From the NCBI RefSeq assembly GCF_013185195.1, contig NZ_JAAZWC010000011.1, positions 1 through 64,000 of the forward strand: a stretch of 64,000 nt of DNA, written 5' to 3'. The position numbers and the translations under genes were made by a program. This DNA is from Saccharibacillus qingshengii (lineage in GTDB: Bacteria; Bacillota; Bacilli; Paenibacillales; Paenibacillaceae). Within the stretch, counting starts at the first letter, position 1; each line of letters starts with the position of its first letter. Below, piece by piece: positions 51,002 to 59,783 of this stretch. The notes beneath the pieces were generated by a model. The model ran no database searches, had not been told where the DNA came from, and worked only from the letters and a program-made list of their open reading frames with translations.

Positions 51002-52362
51002 TCCGTTCGCTGTATACGCGGGTCGTCTTGATCTTTCTTGTATCTGTCATCGGCGGGACGCTGCTGTCTTTCTTTATCGCGACGTGGGCATTTCGGGAAC
51101 AGCTGAACGAGAATCTGCGGCTTCCGATGCTGTACTTCGGAGAAGACGTTGCCCAGATCTACAAAAGTCAGCCGGACGACGAAGCCGACGCCTTCGTCTC
51201 GGGGATGCGGCAGCTCAGCACGTACCATGTCCGCATCTATGAATCGAGAGACCGTTTCCGTGCATACGGAGAGCTGAACGGAGCCTCGTCCGTCGTCATC
51301 ACACCGGAACAGATCGAACGGGTGCTGGCGGGCGAGCAGGTCCAGAACAATCCGAACGGGCTGACGGTGACGCTGGTGGGACTGCCTTTTTCGACGGATA
51401 CGGGCAGAAAAGCTCTCTTTGTCGAGCCGATCGGTTCGCCTTCCGCGGTGTTTATCGTGAAATGGCTGCTGAGCTTTTCCGCTTACGCGTTGGCCGCCGG
51501 CTGTGTCGTGATTTTGGTGGCGGCCTTCTTCCTGGTGCGGCCGATTCAGAAGCTGACTACGGCGACGAGGCGTATTGCGGAAGGCGACTTCGACGTCAAA
51601 CTGGATATCCGGCAAAAAGGCGAACTGGGGACGCTTGCGCGCAGCTTCGAGCAGATGATCCGCGAACTGCGGCAGGCGGAGACGATGCGCAGAGACTTTG
51701 TCTCGAACGTCTCGCACGAGGTGCAGTCGCCGCTGACCTCGATTTCCGGCTATGCGGTCGCACTCAAGCAGGTCAAGTTGAGCGAGGAGCAGCGGGTCCG
51801 TTATCTCGATATCATTATCGAAGAAGCGGGGCGTATCTCCAAGCTGAGCAGCGGGCTGCTGAAACTCAGTGCGCTCGAAGCTCCGTCCCCGCACTTTCGC
51901 CGCGAACCGCTCCAGCTCGACGAGCAGATTCGCCGCGTGGTGATCGCGCTTCAGCCGCAGTGGACGCCGCGCCGTATCGGATTCGAGCTGGATCTGCCGG
52001 ATATCCGGCTGACGGGAGACCGGGATCAGCTTGATCAGGTATGGACGAATCTGATCGGCAATGCGATCAAGTTTTCTCCGGACGGCGGGCAAATCGGTAT
52101 ACGGATGACAGCGGACGCGGACCGCGTGACGGTTCGTGTGGAGGATCAGGGAATCGGCATTGCGCCGGAAGACCGGGAACGCGTCTTCGAACGCTTTTTC
52201 AAAGCCGACCGTTCCCGCAGCCGTAAATATGAAGGGAGCGGTCTGGGACTCGCCATCGTCAAACAGATCGTTACGCTGCAGGGCGGGGAGATCTCCGTGG
52301 AGAGCCGGCCGGGACACGGAGCGGTTTTTGTCGTGAGTCTGCCGCGGGAACCGCAAAATTAA
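50998..52362 (+). CDS. Sensor histidine kinase
   Basis: A 454-residue kinase. TM1 (about 8-30), an outer domain of about 120 residues, TM2 (about 155-178), HAMP (PIQKLTTATRRIAEGDFDVKL), HisKA with FVSNVSHEVQSPLTS (the phospho-His followed by EVQSP rather than the usual ELRTP), and HATPase_c with NLIGNAIKFSPDGG, EDQGIGIAPE and GSGLGLAIVK. It is translationally coupled to its regulator. The family resembles BaeS/CssS-like kinases that respond to envelope stress; the ligand is unknown. Confidence 0.9.
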   Translation: MIRSLYTRVVLIFLVSVIGGTLLSFFIATWAFREQLNENLRLPMLYFGEDVAQIYKSQPDDEADAFVSGMRQLSTYHVRIYESRDRFRAYGELNGASSVVITPEQIERVLAGEQVQNNPNGLTVTLVGLPFSTDTGRKALFVEPIGSPSAVFIVKWLLSFSAYALAAGCVVILVAAFFLVRPIQKLTTATRRIAEGDFDVKLDIRQKGELGTLARSFEQMIRELRQAETMRRDFVSNVSHEVQSPLTSISGYAVALKQVKLSEEQRVRYLDIIIEEAGRISKLSSGLLKLSALEAPSPHFRREPLQLDEQIRRVVIALQPQWTPRRIGFELDLPDIRLTGDRDQLDQVWTNLIGNAIKFSPDGGQIGIRMTADADRVTVRVEDQGIGIAPEDRERVFERFFKADRSRSRKYEGSGLGLAIVKQIVTLQGGEISVESRPGHGAVFVVSLPREPQN

Positions 52363-52369
52363 TTCTCCC

Positions 52370-52424
52370 GTTCATCCTGCGTTCATATTCCCGTCACGAA
52401 GGGTCCATCCTTGTCCGTTATGCT
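52370..52424 (+). promoter_or_regulatory. Putative response-regulator direct repeat upstream of the hydrolase
   Basis: GTTCAT occurs at 52370 and 52381, exactly 11 bases apart, with a weaker GTCACG at 52393, followed by TATGCT (about 52421) as a possible -10. The 11-bp direct-repeat geometry fits the adjacent OmpR-type regulator. Confidence 0.45.
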
Positions 52425-52483
52425 GGGTCTATCGGCAGCTTGAACGGGCCGGAATACAGAAGCGGAAACGGGAGTGGATCGGC

Positions 52484-53491
52484 ATGCGAAGAAATCGGAA
52501 CGGAAACAGCGAAGCAGAAGCGGGACCTATCAAAAAAAAGCGGAAGCCGCTTCGAATCATAAGAAATATTCTGGGCATTATCGCCGGCATCATTGTGCTG
52601 TTTTTCGCGATTGTGTTCGTGAGCGACAAGGTGGCCGGCAGTATGGAAAAAGGCCGGATCGAGCCGTACGGACAGTTCGTCGAAGTGGACGGCAAACAGA
52701 TGAACGTGCGGATCGACGGGGACGGAGCCGAGACGATCGTGCTGCTGCCGGGTTACGGAACAGCGGCTCCGGGTCTGGACTTCAAGCCTTTGATCCGGGA
52801 GCTGGAAAAGGACTATCGGGTCGTGACCGTCGAGCCTTTCGGCTACGGACTCAGCGACGAGACCGACAAAGAGCGGACAACGGCAAATATCGTCGGCGAA
52901 GTGCATGAAGCCGTGCAGCAGTTGGGCTTGAAGCGTTACGTCTTGATGGGCCATTCCATCGCCGGGCTGTACGGTCTGGAATATGCAAATCAATATCCGG
53001 ACGAAGTGATCGCATTTGCCGGTATCGATACCAGCGTTCCGGCGCAGGGAGGCATGGATCAAGAGCTGCCGGTCGGCACCTTCAAATTCCTGCGCCAGTC
53101 GGGCTTGATGCGCCTGCTGACCAAAGTCAGCGGCGACCCTTATGCAGCCCTGGATTACAATGCGCAGACCAAAGAGCAGATTCGTATGATTACGAACAGC
53201 AGGGGCAACAACGGGACGATGCTGAACGAGATGACCCATATCGCTTCCAATTTCAAACAGGCACGCGAAGCCGGAGCGGCGTTCCCGCAGAGCCTTCCGC
53301 TTGTTCTGTTCATCCAGCAAAACAATGCCGAAGTGCCGGAGTGGGCAGCCATGCACGAAGAACAGGCCGAACATTCGGCGCACGGCCAGTTGATTCCGAT
53401 GAACGGCGGGCATTATCTGCACCATACGCTGTCTCCGGAGATTGCGGCGGACTTCCGGACCTTCATGAACGGACTTGAAAAGAAGCAGTAA
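52484..53491 (+). CDS. Membrane-anchored alpha/beta-hydrolase
   Basis: A 335-residue hydrolase with a basic N-terminus and one signal-anchor helix (ILGIIAGIIVLFFAIVFV, about 29-46). The catalytic domain outside the membrane has VLLPGYGTAAPGLDF (oxyanion region), the nucleophile elbow LMGHSIAGLYGLEYA (GHSIAG), and the His in NGGHYLHHT. A GGAGTGG site precedes ATG 52484. It follows the two-component genes by about 120 bases and has an 11-bp direct repeat upstream, suggesting regulation by that system. Substrate unknown. Confidence 0.85.
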   Translation: MRRNRNGNSEAEAGPIKKKRKPLRIIRNILGIIAGIIVLFFAIVFVSDKVAGSMEKGRIEPYGQFVEVDGKQMNVRIDGDGAETIVLLPGYGTAAPGLDFKPLIRELEKDYRVVTVEPFGYGLSDETDKERTTANIVGEVHEAVQQLGLKRYVLMGHSIAGLYGLEYANQYPDEVIAFAGIDTSVPAQGGMDQELPVGTFKFLRQSGLMRLLTKVSGDPYAALDYNAQTKEQIRMITNSRGNNGTMLNEMTHIASNFKQAREAGAAFPQSLPLVLFIQQNNAEVPEWAAMHEEQAEHSAHGQLIPMNGGHYLHHTLSPEIAADFRTFMNGLEKKQ

Positions 53492-53500
53492 CTTGTACGC

Positions 53501-53545
53501 AAAAATCCCCTGATCGTGCGCTGCCGCGCAGATCGGGGGATTTTT
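53501..53545. terminator. Bidirectional terminator between convergent operons
   Basis: AAAAATCCCCTGATC and GATCGGGGGATTTTT arms with a CGTGCGCTGCCGCGCA loop. Confidence 0.88.
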
Positions 53546-53580
53546 CTACCCTTTGCCCTAGAATGGAGCGGACTCGAAAC

Positions 53581-54396
53581 TTAGAGCGCCGCCCTTGTCT
53601 CCATATGATGCCGCCCTTTGGGCACCACCATGGGGCTGCCGGAGACGGGATCGTCGATCACTTCGCAGTCCAGACCGAATACGTCTTTGATCCGTCTGCT
53701 GGTGATCACTTCGGACGGCGTGCCTTCGGCAACCAAACGCCCTTCCTGCAGCGCGAAGATATGATCGGCGTAGCGTGCCGACAGATTGATATCGTGCAGC
53801 ACCATGACGATGGTCGTCCCGTGTTTGCGGTTGAGATCGGTCAGCAGGTCGAGGATCTCGACCTGATACGTGATATCGAGAAACGTCGTCGGTTCGTCGA
53901 GGAACAGGATATCCGTCTGCTGCGCCATGGCCATGGCAATCCAGACGCGCTGGCGCTGTCCGCCCGACAATTCGTCGATATTGTGGTTGGCAAACTGCGT
54001 GATATCCATCAGCTCCATCGCTTCCGCGACGGCGGCGTAGTCCTGCTTGGACCAGCCGCCGAGCAGCGACTGGTGCGGGAAGCGTCCGCGGCCGACCAGA
54101 TCGGCGACCGAGATGCCTTCCGGAACGATCGGGGACTGCGGCAGCAGCCCGATGATCCGGGCCAGCTGTTTGGAAGGGTACTTGGCGATCGGTTTGCCGT
54201 CGAGCGTAATACGGCCGGAAGTCGGCTTGATCAGCCGGGCCAGCGCTTTGAGCAGCGTGGACTTGCCGCAGCCGTTGGAGCCGATAATGACGCTGATCCG
54301 GCTGCTCGGGATCGTCAGGTCCACGCCGTTGATGACCGTCTTCTGTTCGTAGCCGGCGACAACCTGCTCGGCTTGAAAGATATGGTTCGGCTTCAT
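53581..54396 (-). CDS. Ferric-siderophore ABC transporter ATP-binding protein
   Basis: A 271-residue FecE/YusV-type ATPase: Walker A GSNGCGKSTLL, signature LSGGQRQRVWIAMAMAQ, Walker B LFLDEPTTFLD and switch His in VLHDINLSAR. The C-terminus ends HHMETRAAL. ATG 54396 lies 7 bases after AAAGGGG; an in-frame GTG sits directly before it. The upstream permease stop overlaps the start. It is the last of four genes in a Fur-controlled iron operon and energises uptake of a ferri-siderophore. Confidence 0.93.
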   Translation of the reverse strand: MKPNHIFQAEQVVAGYEQKTVINGVDLTIPSSRISVIIGSNGCGKSTLLKALARLIKPTSGRITLDGKPIAKYPSKQLARIIGLLPQSPIVPEGISVADLVGRGRFPHQSLLGGWSKQDYAAVAEAMELMDITQFANHNIDELSGGQRQRVWIAMAMAQQTDILFLDEPTTFLDITYQVEILDLLTDLNRKHGTTIVMVLHDINLSARYADHIFALQEGRLVAEGTPSEVITSRRIKDVFGLDCEVIDDPVSGSPMVVPKGRHHMETRAAL

Positions 54397-55451
54397 CACA
54401 ATTCCCCTTTCTGGTTCATGCGGATTAACAGGAAGATCAGATACGGCGCTCCGAGCAATCCGGTAATGACCCCTACAGGGTATCGGTGAACGAAAGCGAA
54501 CTGCCCGATCAGATCGGCGGCCAATACGAGGTTGATCCCGACGAGACCTGCCGGAATAAGGCTGTGAAATCCGGTTCCGACCAGCCTTTTGGCAATCGGG
54601 CCGGCCAGGAACGAGACGAAAGCGATCGGTCCTGTCGTAGCGGTCGCGATCGAGACGACGAACACCGCGCAGACGATCAGGGCGATCCGCGTCTTGTCGG
54701 TGCTGACGCCAAGCGAGGAAGCCGTCTGTTCGCCGAGTTCCAGCGTATGCAGATGCTTGCCCATCACCATCAGAATCGGCGTGCAGATCAAGGTGATCGC
54801 AACCAGGGGCGGCAGCTCGCTCATCTTCGAACCGTTCAGGCTGCCGGACAGCCAGCGGACTGCCGCCGGCACGTCTTTCTCGGAGCTGATCAGCAGCAGA
54901 TAAGAGATGACGGCATCCAGCATGGCCTGAATCCCGATCCCGATCAGGATCAGACGGCCGATCGAGAAGATCTTGCCCCGGGCCAGAATGTAGATCACGA
55001 TGACTGTCGCCAGTCCGGCCGCGACCGAAGCGGCGGAGGTTACCGCGCCTCCGGCCTGCAGTACCGTCAGGCAGAAGACGGCCGCCGCGCTGGAACCGGA
55101 CGTGATCCCGATGACGTTGGGGTTCGCGAGCGGATTGCGCAGCAGCGTCTGGAACGTGTAACCGGCGATGCCGAACGCGAATCCTGCGAACAATCCCGCC
55201 AGCATGCGCGGCAGGCGCAGCGTACTGACGGCGAACGAGACGCCTTTGATCTTCTCGCCGGACAAGGCGCGGACGACCTGGTCAAGCGGATAGATCGTAT
55301 TGCCGAGCATGAGCATGGCCGCGCACAGAACCAGAGCCAGCAGGGCCAGCGTACCGGTTACGAACATCCAGCGGCGCTGCCGTTTGCGCCGTCCTGCACG
55401 GATATATTCGACGGAAGCGGAAGAAGCGATCAGATTTGGGGTCAGAGTCAT
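54396..55451 (-). CDS. FecCD-family iron-siderophore permease
   Basis: A 351-residue polytopic permease (about nine or ten helices) of the FecCD family, with RLPRMLAGLFAGFAFGIAGYTFQTLLRNPLANPNVIGITSGSS-type start segments, GQTAssLGVSTDKTR, and AFVSFLAGPIAKRLVG near the coupling loop. It forms a heterodimer with the next permease. Start and stop overlap both neighbours by 4 bases (ATGA-type), typical of a tightly coupled iron operon. The first 25 residues before the first helix are basic. Confidence 0.92.
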   Translation of the reverse strand: MTLTPNLIASSASVEYIRAGRRKRQRRWMFVTGTLALLALVLCAAMLMLGNTIYPLDQVVRALSGEKIKGVSFAVSTLRLPRMLAGLFAGFAFGIAGYTFQTLLRNPLANPNVIGITSGSSAAAVFCLTVLQAGGAVTSAASVAAGLATVIVIYILARGKIFSIGRLILIGIGIQAMLDAVISYLLLISSEKDVPAAVRWLSGSLNGSKMSELPPLVAITLICTPILMVMGKHLHTLELGEQTASSLGVSTDKTRIALIVCAVFVVSIATATTGPIAFVSFLAGPIAKRLVGTGFHSLIPAGLVGINLVLAADLIGQFAFVHRYPVGVITGLLGAPYLIFLLIRMNQKGEL

Positions 55452-56488
55452 AGGGAACGCACCTTCGCTCTCATCGCCAGAATAATCAGGATCGGAGCGC
55501 CGACGAAAGCGGTCACTACGCCGACTTCAAGTTCGCCCGGACTTCCGATCAGGCGTCCCAGAACATCCGACACGGTCAAGATGACCGCTCCGGCGACGGC
55601 GGACAGCGGAATCACGAAGCGCAGATCCGGTCCGACCATGAGGCGCACCACGTGGGTCGCCAGCAGGCCGATAAAACCAATCGGTCCGGCCAGCGCCGTG
55701 GTCGCTCCGCACAGGATCACGCCGGCCAGTGCCGCGATCAACCGCAGGGTGCCGGTCTTGACGCCGAGGCCTTTGGCCGTCTCGTCGCCGAGCGCAAGCG
55801 CGTTAAGCGCCGGCGAGGTCAGGAATCCGATCAGCAGGCCGACGAGCAGAAACGGAACGAAGGTCGAGATACTGCTCCAGGTTCCCGATCCGACGCTGCC
55901 TACCTGCCAGAAGCGAAACTGGTCCATGACATGGGAACGCGGGATCAGAATAGCCGTCACCAGCGAAGAGAGGGCTGCGCTGGTGGCCGCTCCGGCCAGA
56001 ATAAGCTTGATGGGCGTGGCTCCGCCGCGCCCCAGCGAACCGACTCCGAATACGAATATGGCCGTGATCGCGGCACCGGTCATGGACAGCCAGATATATT
56101 GGCTGGCTGTCGTCATGTTCAAGAAAGCCATGCCGCACACCACGAACAAGGAAGCTCCCATATTCACGCCCAATATGCTCGGATCCGCGATCGGATTGCG
56201 CGTCACGGCCTGCATCAGCGAGCCCGATACGCCGAGCGCCGCTCCGCAGAGAAGGCTGAACACCGTCCGTGAGATCCGTTTTCGAACGATATTCGCTTCG
56301 TAGGAGTCCATCTCCGGACGAAACAAACCATCGATCAAATCGTGAAACGGCACTGCCCGCGAGCCGAATGCCAGGGAGGCGAGAATACTCGCTCCCAGCA
56401 GAATCAGGCTCACGATCAGTACCGTGGGGAAATGCTTCGGGATGTGCGGGCTCGGACGGGAATCGCTCGAGACCGTAATAGGGTTCAT
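55448..56488 (-). CDS. FecCD-family iron-siderophore permease
   Basis: A 346-residue permease, partner of the preceding one. It shows the same family blocks (SLLCGAALGVSGSLMQAVTRNPIADP, LGDETAKGLGVKTGTLRLIA, GFIGLLATHVVRLMVGPDLRF). Nine or ten hydrophobic helices are predicted. It sits between the substrate-binding lipoprotein gene (6-base gap) and the second permease (4-base overlap). Membrane location; together with the ATPase it imports a ferri-siderophore delivered by the lipoprotein. Confidence 0.92.
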   Translation of the reverse strand: MNPITVSSDSRPSPHIPKHFPTVLIVSLILLGASILASLAFGSRAVPFHDLIDGLFRPEMDSYEANIVRKRISRTVFSLLCGAALGVSGSLMQAVTRNPIADPSILGVNMGASLFVVCGMAFLNMTTASQYIWLSMTGAAITAIFVFGVGSLGRGGATPIKLILAGAATSAALSSLVTAILIPRSHVMDQFRFWQVGSVGSGTWSSISTFVPFLLVGLLIGFLTSPALNALALGDETAKGLGVKTGTLRLIAALAGVILCGATTALAGPIGFIGLLATHVVRLMVGPDLRFVIPLSAVAGAVILTVSDVLGRLIGSPGELEVGVVTAFVGAPILIILAMRAKVRSL

Positions 56489-56493
56489 CTGGG

Positions 56494-57612
56494 TTATTTC
56501 ACCTTGTCGGCAGCGGCGCCGAGCAGTTTCATGTAATCGTCAATCGTATAGGCGATCGACAGGGGCGTCGGCGTGCCGGCTGCCACAAGCGGCGTATCCG
56601 CTGCGATGAAAGCGACGGAACCGCGCTCGATCGCCGGGATTTTGCCCAGCAGCGGATCGGCTTGAAGCGCGGTGAGCAGCTTGTCGTCGCCGTAACCGAC
56701 AATAAGGTCGACGTCGTTCAGTGCCTGCGCGTTCTCGGCGCTCAGCTCCAGCGAGTAGCTGGTCGGGTCCGTAATCAGCGAAGTGATGCTCTCCGGATAA
56801 GTCAGGCCCATCTCTTCAAGGAACGAGACGCGGGTATCAACCGGCGTATAGATATGCAGTTTGGACAGATCGTCGGCCGAGAAATTGACCCAGGCGATTT
56901 TTTTGTCTTTCAACTGCGGATAAGCGGCAAACTTCTCATTAATGAGCGCTTCCGTATCGGCGATCAATTTCTCGCCTTCGGCAGGCATGCCCATGCCTTC
57001 GGCGGTCAGCTGCACCTGTTCGCGCCATTTGGTCGTCCAAGGGGACGTCGGATAAGCGACTACCGGAGCGATCTCGCTCAGGGTATCGTAATCTTCCTGC
57101 GTGATGCCCGAGTAAGCGGCCAGAATCACATCCGGCTTGGCATCGGAGATCGCTTCGAAGTCGAGACCGTCCGTATCCTGGAATACGTTCGGATCGGCTG
57201 CGCCAAGCTCATCGAGCTTTTCCTTCGTCCAAGGCAGCAGTCCGCTGCTGTCCTGTGCGCCGAAGTTGGCGGCGGAGAAACCGTCGGGAACGACGCCCAG
57301 AGCCAGCGCGACGTCCTGATTGCCCCATTGGATCGTCACGATCCGTTCAGGCTTGCTCTCGATCACGGCTTCGCCCAGCGCGCCTTTGATCGTCAGCGGG
57401 TACTGCGTATCTGTGGTTTCCGCAGCGGCGGAATCCGTTTTGGAAGTCTCTGCCGGAGCGGTCTCTGCCGGAGCGGTCTCGGCAGCGGCCGTATCCGTCG
57501 AAGCCGGAGCTGCTGCGGGTGCGGCTTCTTTTGCGCCGCAGCCGACGAGCGCCAGGACCAGGATGATCGAGATGATGGCGGTAAGCAGCGAATATTTTCG
57601 GTTTGCGTTCAT
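56494..57612 (-). CDS. Iron-siderophore-binding lipoprotein
   Basis: A 372-residue lipoprotein: lipobox LALVGC, then an Ala/Glu/Thr-rich tether with AETAPAETAPAETS repeats, followed by a class III (FecB-like) binding fold, with PERIVTIQWGNQDVALALGVVPDGF, DVILAAYSGITQEDYDTLSEIAPVVAYP and VSFLEEMGLTYPESI. A perfect Fur box overlaps its promoter. It captures a ferri-siderophore and passes it to the FecCD permeases encoded downstream. No siderophore biosynthesis genes lie in the window, so xenosiderophore use is possible. Confidence 0.92.
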   Translation of the reverse strand: MNANRKYSLLTAIISIILVLALVGCGAKEAAPAAAPASTDTAAAETAPAETAPAETSKTDSAAAETTDTQYPLTIKGALGEAVIESKPERIVTIQWGNQDVALALGVVPDGFSAANFGAQDSSGLLPWTKEKLDELGAADPNVFQDTDGLDFEAISDAKPDVILAAYSGITQEDYDTLSEIAPVVAYPTSPWTTKWREQVQLTAEGMGMPAEGEKLIADTEALINEKFAAYPQLKDKKIAWVNFSADDLSKLHIYTPVDTRVSFLEEMGLTYPESITSLITDPTSYSLELSAENAQALNDVDLIVGYGDDKLLTALQADPLLGKIPAIERGSVAFIAADTPLVAAGTPTPLSIAYTIDDYMKLLGAAADKVK

Positions 57613-57690
57613 GATGGACCCCTCTCTGAATCGATAAGCATATTTTGTTGTACAAGAAAGCTCTAAACTGAATAAAAAACCAATAACTTT

Positions 57691-57719
57691 GATAAAACCA
57701 TCTTGATAATGATTATCAA
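57691..57719 (-). promoter_or_regulatory. Fur box over the siderophore operon promoter
   Basis: TTGATAATGATTATCAA (57703-57719) contains GATAATGATTATC, a canonical Fur/PerR-like box. On the minus strand TTGATA (plus 57714-57719) and TTTATC (plus 57691-57696) are 17 bases apart, so the box covers the -35. Iron repression of the downstream four-gene operon is expected. Confidence 0.9.
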
Positions 57720-57872
57720 CATCACTAAATATATCGGCATACTAGATGAACTGTCAATCAAAAGTTTACAGGTACCCAATCGGATCAGGATGTATGTTCA
57801 TAAACGTTCGGAGTCCGAGAAGAAGGGCGGGAACGCAAAAAGCGGAGCGAAGCGCGAATCTTTATCGGGAAA

Positions 57873-57903
57873 ATAAATAAAACCCCCGGACTGCGTCCGG
57901 AGG
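57873..57903 (-). terminator. Terminator after the GAF histidine kinase
   Basis: On the minus strand a CTCCGGAC/GTCCGGGGG stem is followed by TTTTATTTATTT. It lies about 85 bases after the kinase stop and upstream of the Fur promoter. Confidence 0.75.
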
Positions 57904-57989
57904 TTGAAGAATAAGAAAAAAGCGAGAAAGCTTCAAGTTCCTTAGATTTTGAATCCGCTCACCGCTCGGTGCAAATGGTCGGCCCGAAT

Positions 57990-59309
57990 TCAATATCCCC
58001 AAGCTTTCTCGGGAAGTCTCAGGGGAAGGCTAAAAGCAAAGCAGGTTCCGGCCGCCGACGAATGCCTCAGCCGGAGCTGCCCGTTCATCAGATTCACCAG
58101 CTGTTTGCAGATCGACAAGCCGAGGCCCGTGCCGCCGTAGCGGTTGACGTAATTGGCCGTGTGCAGCTGCGTAAACGCCTGGAACAGAAGCGGCTGCTTG
58201 TCGGCGGCGATGCCGCTTCCCGTATCGGTGACAGTAAAAGTCAGATAGGAACCGCCTTGTTCGACCAGGCCGGCCGACTCGACGGGAGACACGGACAAGG
58301 TTTCAAAAGTCTCGCCGTGCGCTTGATCCAGCCAAGGACCGCCGCTAGGCGAGACGCTGGCTTCGATCCGGATCTCGCCTTTTTCCGTAAACTTGAGCGC
58401 ATTCGACAGCAGATTGACGAGAACCTGCCGGATCTTGTTCTCGTCCCCGATCCACAGGTCCGGTACGCCGCCCGCGATGATCTCGTTCAGTCCGACGTTC
58501 TTGGGATCGGCTTCGGCCCGGAACAGCTGCACCACTTCGGACAGACACCCTCTCAGCGAAAAAGGTTCGTGCACGACCTCCATTTTGCCGGAATCGAGCT
58601 TGGAGTAATCCAGAATCTGATTGAGGATCGTCATCAGGGAGCGTCCGCTGCCGTGGATCAGATTCAGATATTGGGTCTGCTGGTCCGACAGCGGAGTGGC
58701 CTGCAGCATCTCGCCCATATTCAGGATCGCATTCATGGGCGTCCGGATTTCGTGGCTCAGAATCGCCAGCAGGTTCGCTTTTTCCTCCAGGGCCCGTGCC
58801 CGCTCCTGTTCGGATTCCCGCCATTTCAGATAGGTTTGATCCAGGTCCAGCATATTTTCAAAAAAAGCGGCCAAAGACTGCAGCAGTTCGACATCGTGCG
58901 GCTGATACGCGTAGAAGTTGTCGTCAAAAGCGCACAGCGAACCGAATACATGGCCGTCGCGGTCTTTGATCGTAACGCCCATAAACGAGCAGCCGCCGAT
59001 AAACGGGGTGACGTCCATATCGCGCGTGAGCGGATGGGTGCGATTATCGTCGATCACAAGCGGGTGCGGGCCGTTCTCCGTCACCAGATGGCAGTAGGAG
59101 TCGGTATGATCGATCACAAGCCCTTCCTGCAAAATGACGGCGCTTCGGTTGATGGTATTCAGGACTTTGGTCTCATACTCATCGCTTAAGGCGATACAAA
59201 AAGTATTGGCGGGGATGATTTTGCAGGCGGTATCTATAATCTGTGCAGCGGATACATATAATTTCTCGGATAAGACGTCCATGACGTCGATATAACTGGT
59301 CTTGAGCAA
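57990..59309 (-). CDS. Cytoplasmic GAF-domain sensor histidine kinase
   Basis: A 439-residue kinase without membrane segments. A GAF domain (about 15-155; FCIALSDEYETKVLN, DVTPFIGGCSFMGVTIKDRDGHVFGSLCAFDD) is followed by a coiled coil, HisKA with LAILSHEIRTPMNA (His186), and HATPase_c with NLLSNALKFTEKG, DTGSGIAADKQP and GTGLGLSICK. TTG 59309 is chosen because GGAGG lies 6 bases upstream; the longer frame has none. No response regulator is adjacent and there is no receiver domain, so it is an orphan kinase. The GAF domain resembles those that bind small molecules or tetrapyrroles; the ligand is unknown. Confidence 0.85.
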   Translation of the reverse strand: MLKTSYIDVMDVLSEKLYVSAAQIIDTACKIIPANTFCIALSDEYETKVLNTINRSAVILQEGLVIDHTDSYCHLVTENGPHPLVIDDNRTHPLTRDMDVTPFIGGCSFMGVTIKDRDGHVFGSLCAFDDNFYAYQPHDVELLQSLAAFFENMLDLDQTYLKWRESEQERARALEEKANLLAILSHEIRTPMNAILNMGEMLQATPLSDQQTQYLNLIHGSGRSLMTILNQILDYSKLDSGKMEVVHEPFSLRGCLSEVVQLFRAEADPKNVGLNEIIAGGVPDLWIGDENKIRQVLVNLLSNALKFTEKGEIRIEASVSPSGGPWLDQAHGETFETLSVSPVESAGLVEQGGSYLTFTVTDTGSGIAADKQPLLFQAFTQLHTANYVNRYGGTGLGLSICKQLVNLMNGQLRLRHSSAAGTCFAFSLPLRLPEKAWGY

Positions 59310-59541
59310 AACGCACCTCCGGGTGAACAAAACCTTGCAAGGAAGATCTTGAAATAAGGGTAGATGAAGCTGTATATCAAGGATGGATTTTACGGGAGAA
59401 AAAGAGGGATAAAAAGTTGAGTAAGTCTGAAAAAACGTCAAATCGGGATATGGTTTACATAAACCTTCATTTCGGAAAGCTAAACAGTTCATTCGACAAA
59501 GGCCGTGCAAAAAATGTCGAAATAACAAGCTTCGTTTCGCA

Positions 59542-59570
59542 TTGCCAAGTCGAACCGGATTCGTTATGCT
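59542..59570 (+). promoter_or_regulatory. Promoter of the thiamine operon
   Basis: TTGCCA (59542-59547) and TATGCT (59565-59570), 17-base spacer, about 15 bases upstream of the TPP aptamer. Confidence 0.7.
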
Positions 59571-59587
59571 GGATTCAAACCAAATAG

Positions 59588-59684
59588 GAATGCGGGTGCT
59601 GGATGAAGTCCGGCTGAGATGGAAGCCTTATGCTTTCGGACCGTTAATCTGATCCAGGTAATGCTGGCGTAGAGAACCTCATTC
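59588..59684 (+). promoter_or_regulatory. TPP riboswitch aptamer (THI element)
   Basis: The conserved core is present in order: CGGGTGCTGG, CCGGCTGAGATGG, then GACCGTTAATCTGATCCAGG, TAATGCTGGCGTAGAGAACC. GAATG (59588-59592) pairs with CATTC (59680-59684) as P1. Binding of thiamine pyrophosphate would favour the terminator that follows, switching off the thiazole genes when the cofactor is abundant. Confidence 0.93.
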
Positions 59685-59693
59685 GAATTGTTC

Positions 59694-59726
59694 AAGCCAT
59701 TCGTGTATTCTCGAGTGGCTTTTTTG
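59694..59726 (+). terminator. Riboswitch expression-platform terminator
   Basis: AGCCATTCG pairs with CGAGTGGCT around a short loop and is followed by six T, 58 bases before the first thiamine gene. It is the off-state hairpin of the TPP switch. Confidence 0.85.
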
Positions 59727-59783
59727 TATATTCGCAGCCCATAGAGGGTCTTCGCCGGCAGAATCCGGGACGAGGAGGACGAG

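Noticed and set aside
54486-56303. 605-codon plus-strand ORF opposite the FecCD permeases
   Set aside because: Shadow of two certain permease genes; the protein is hydrophilic and featureless.
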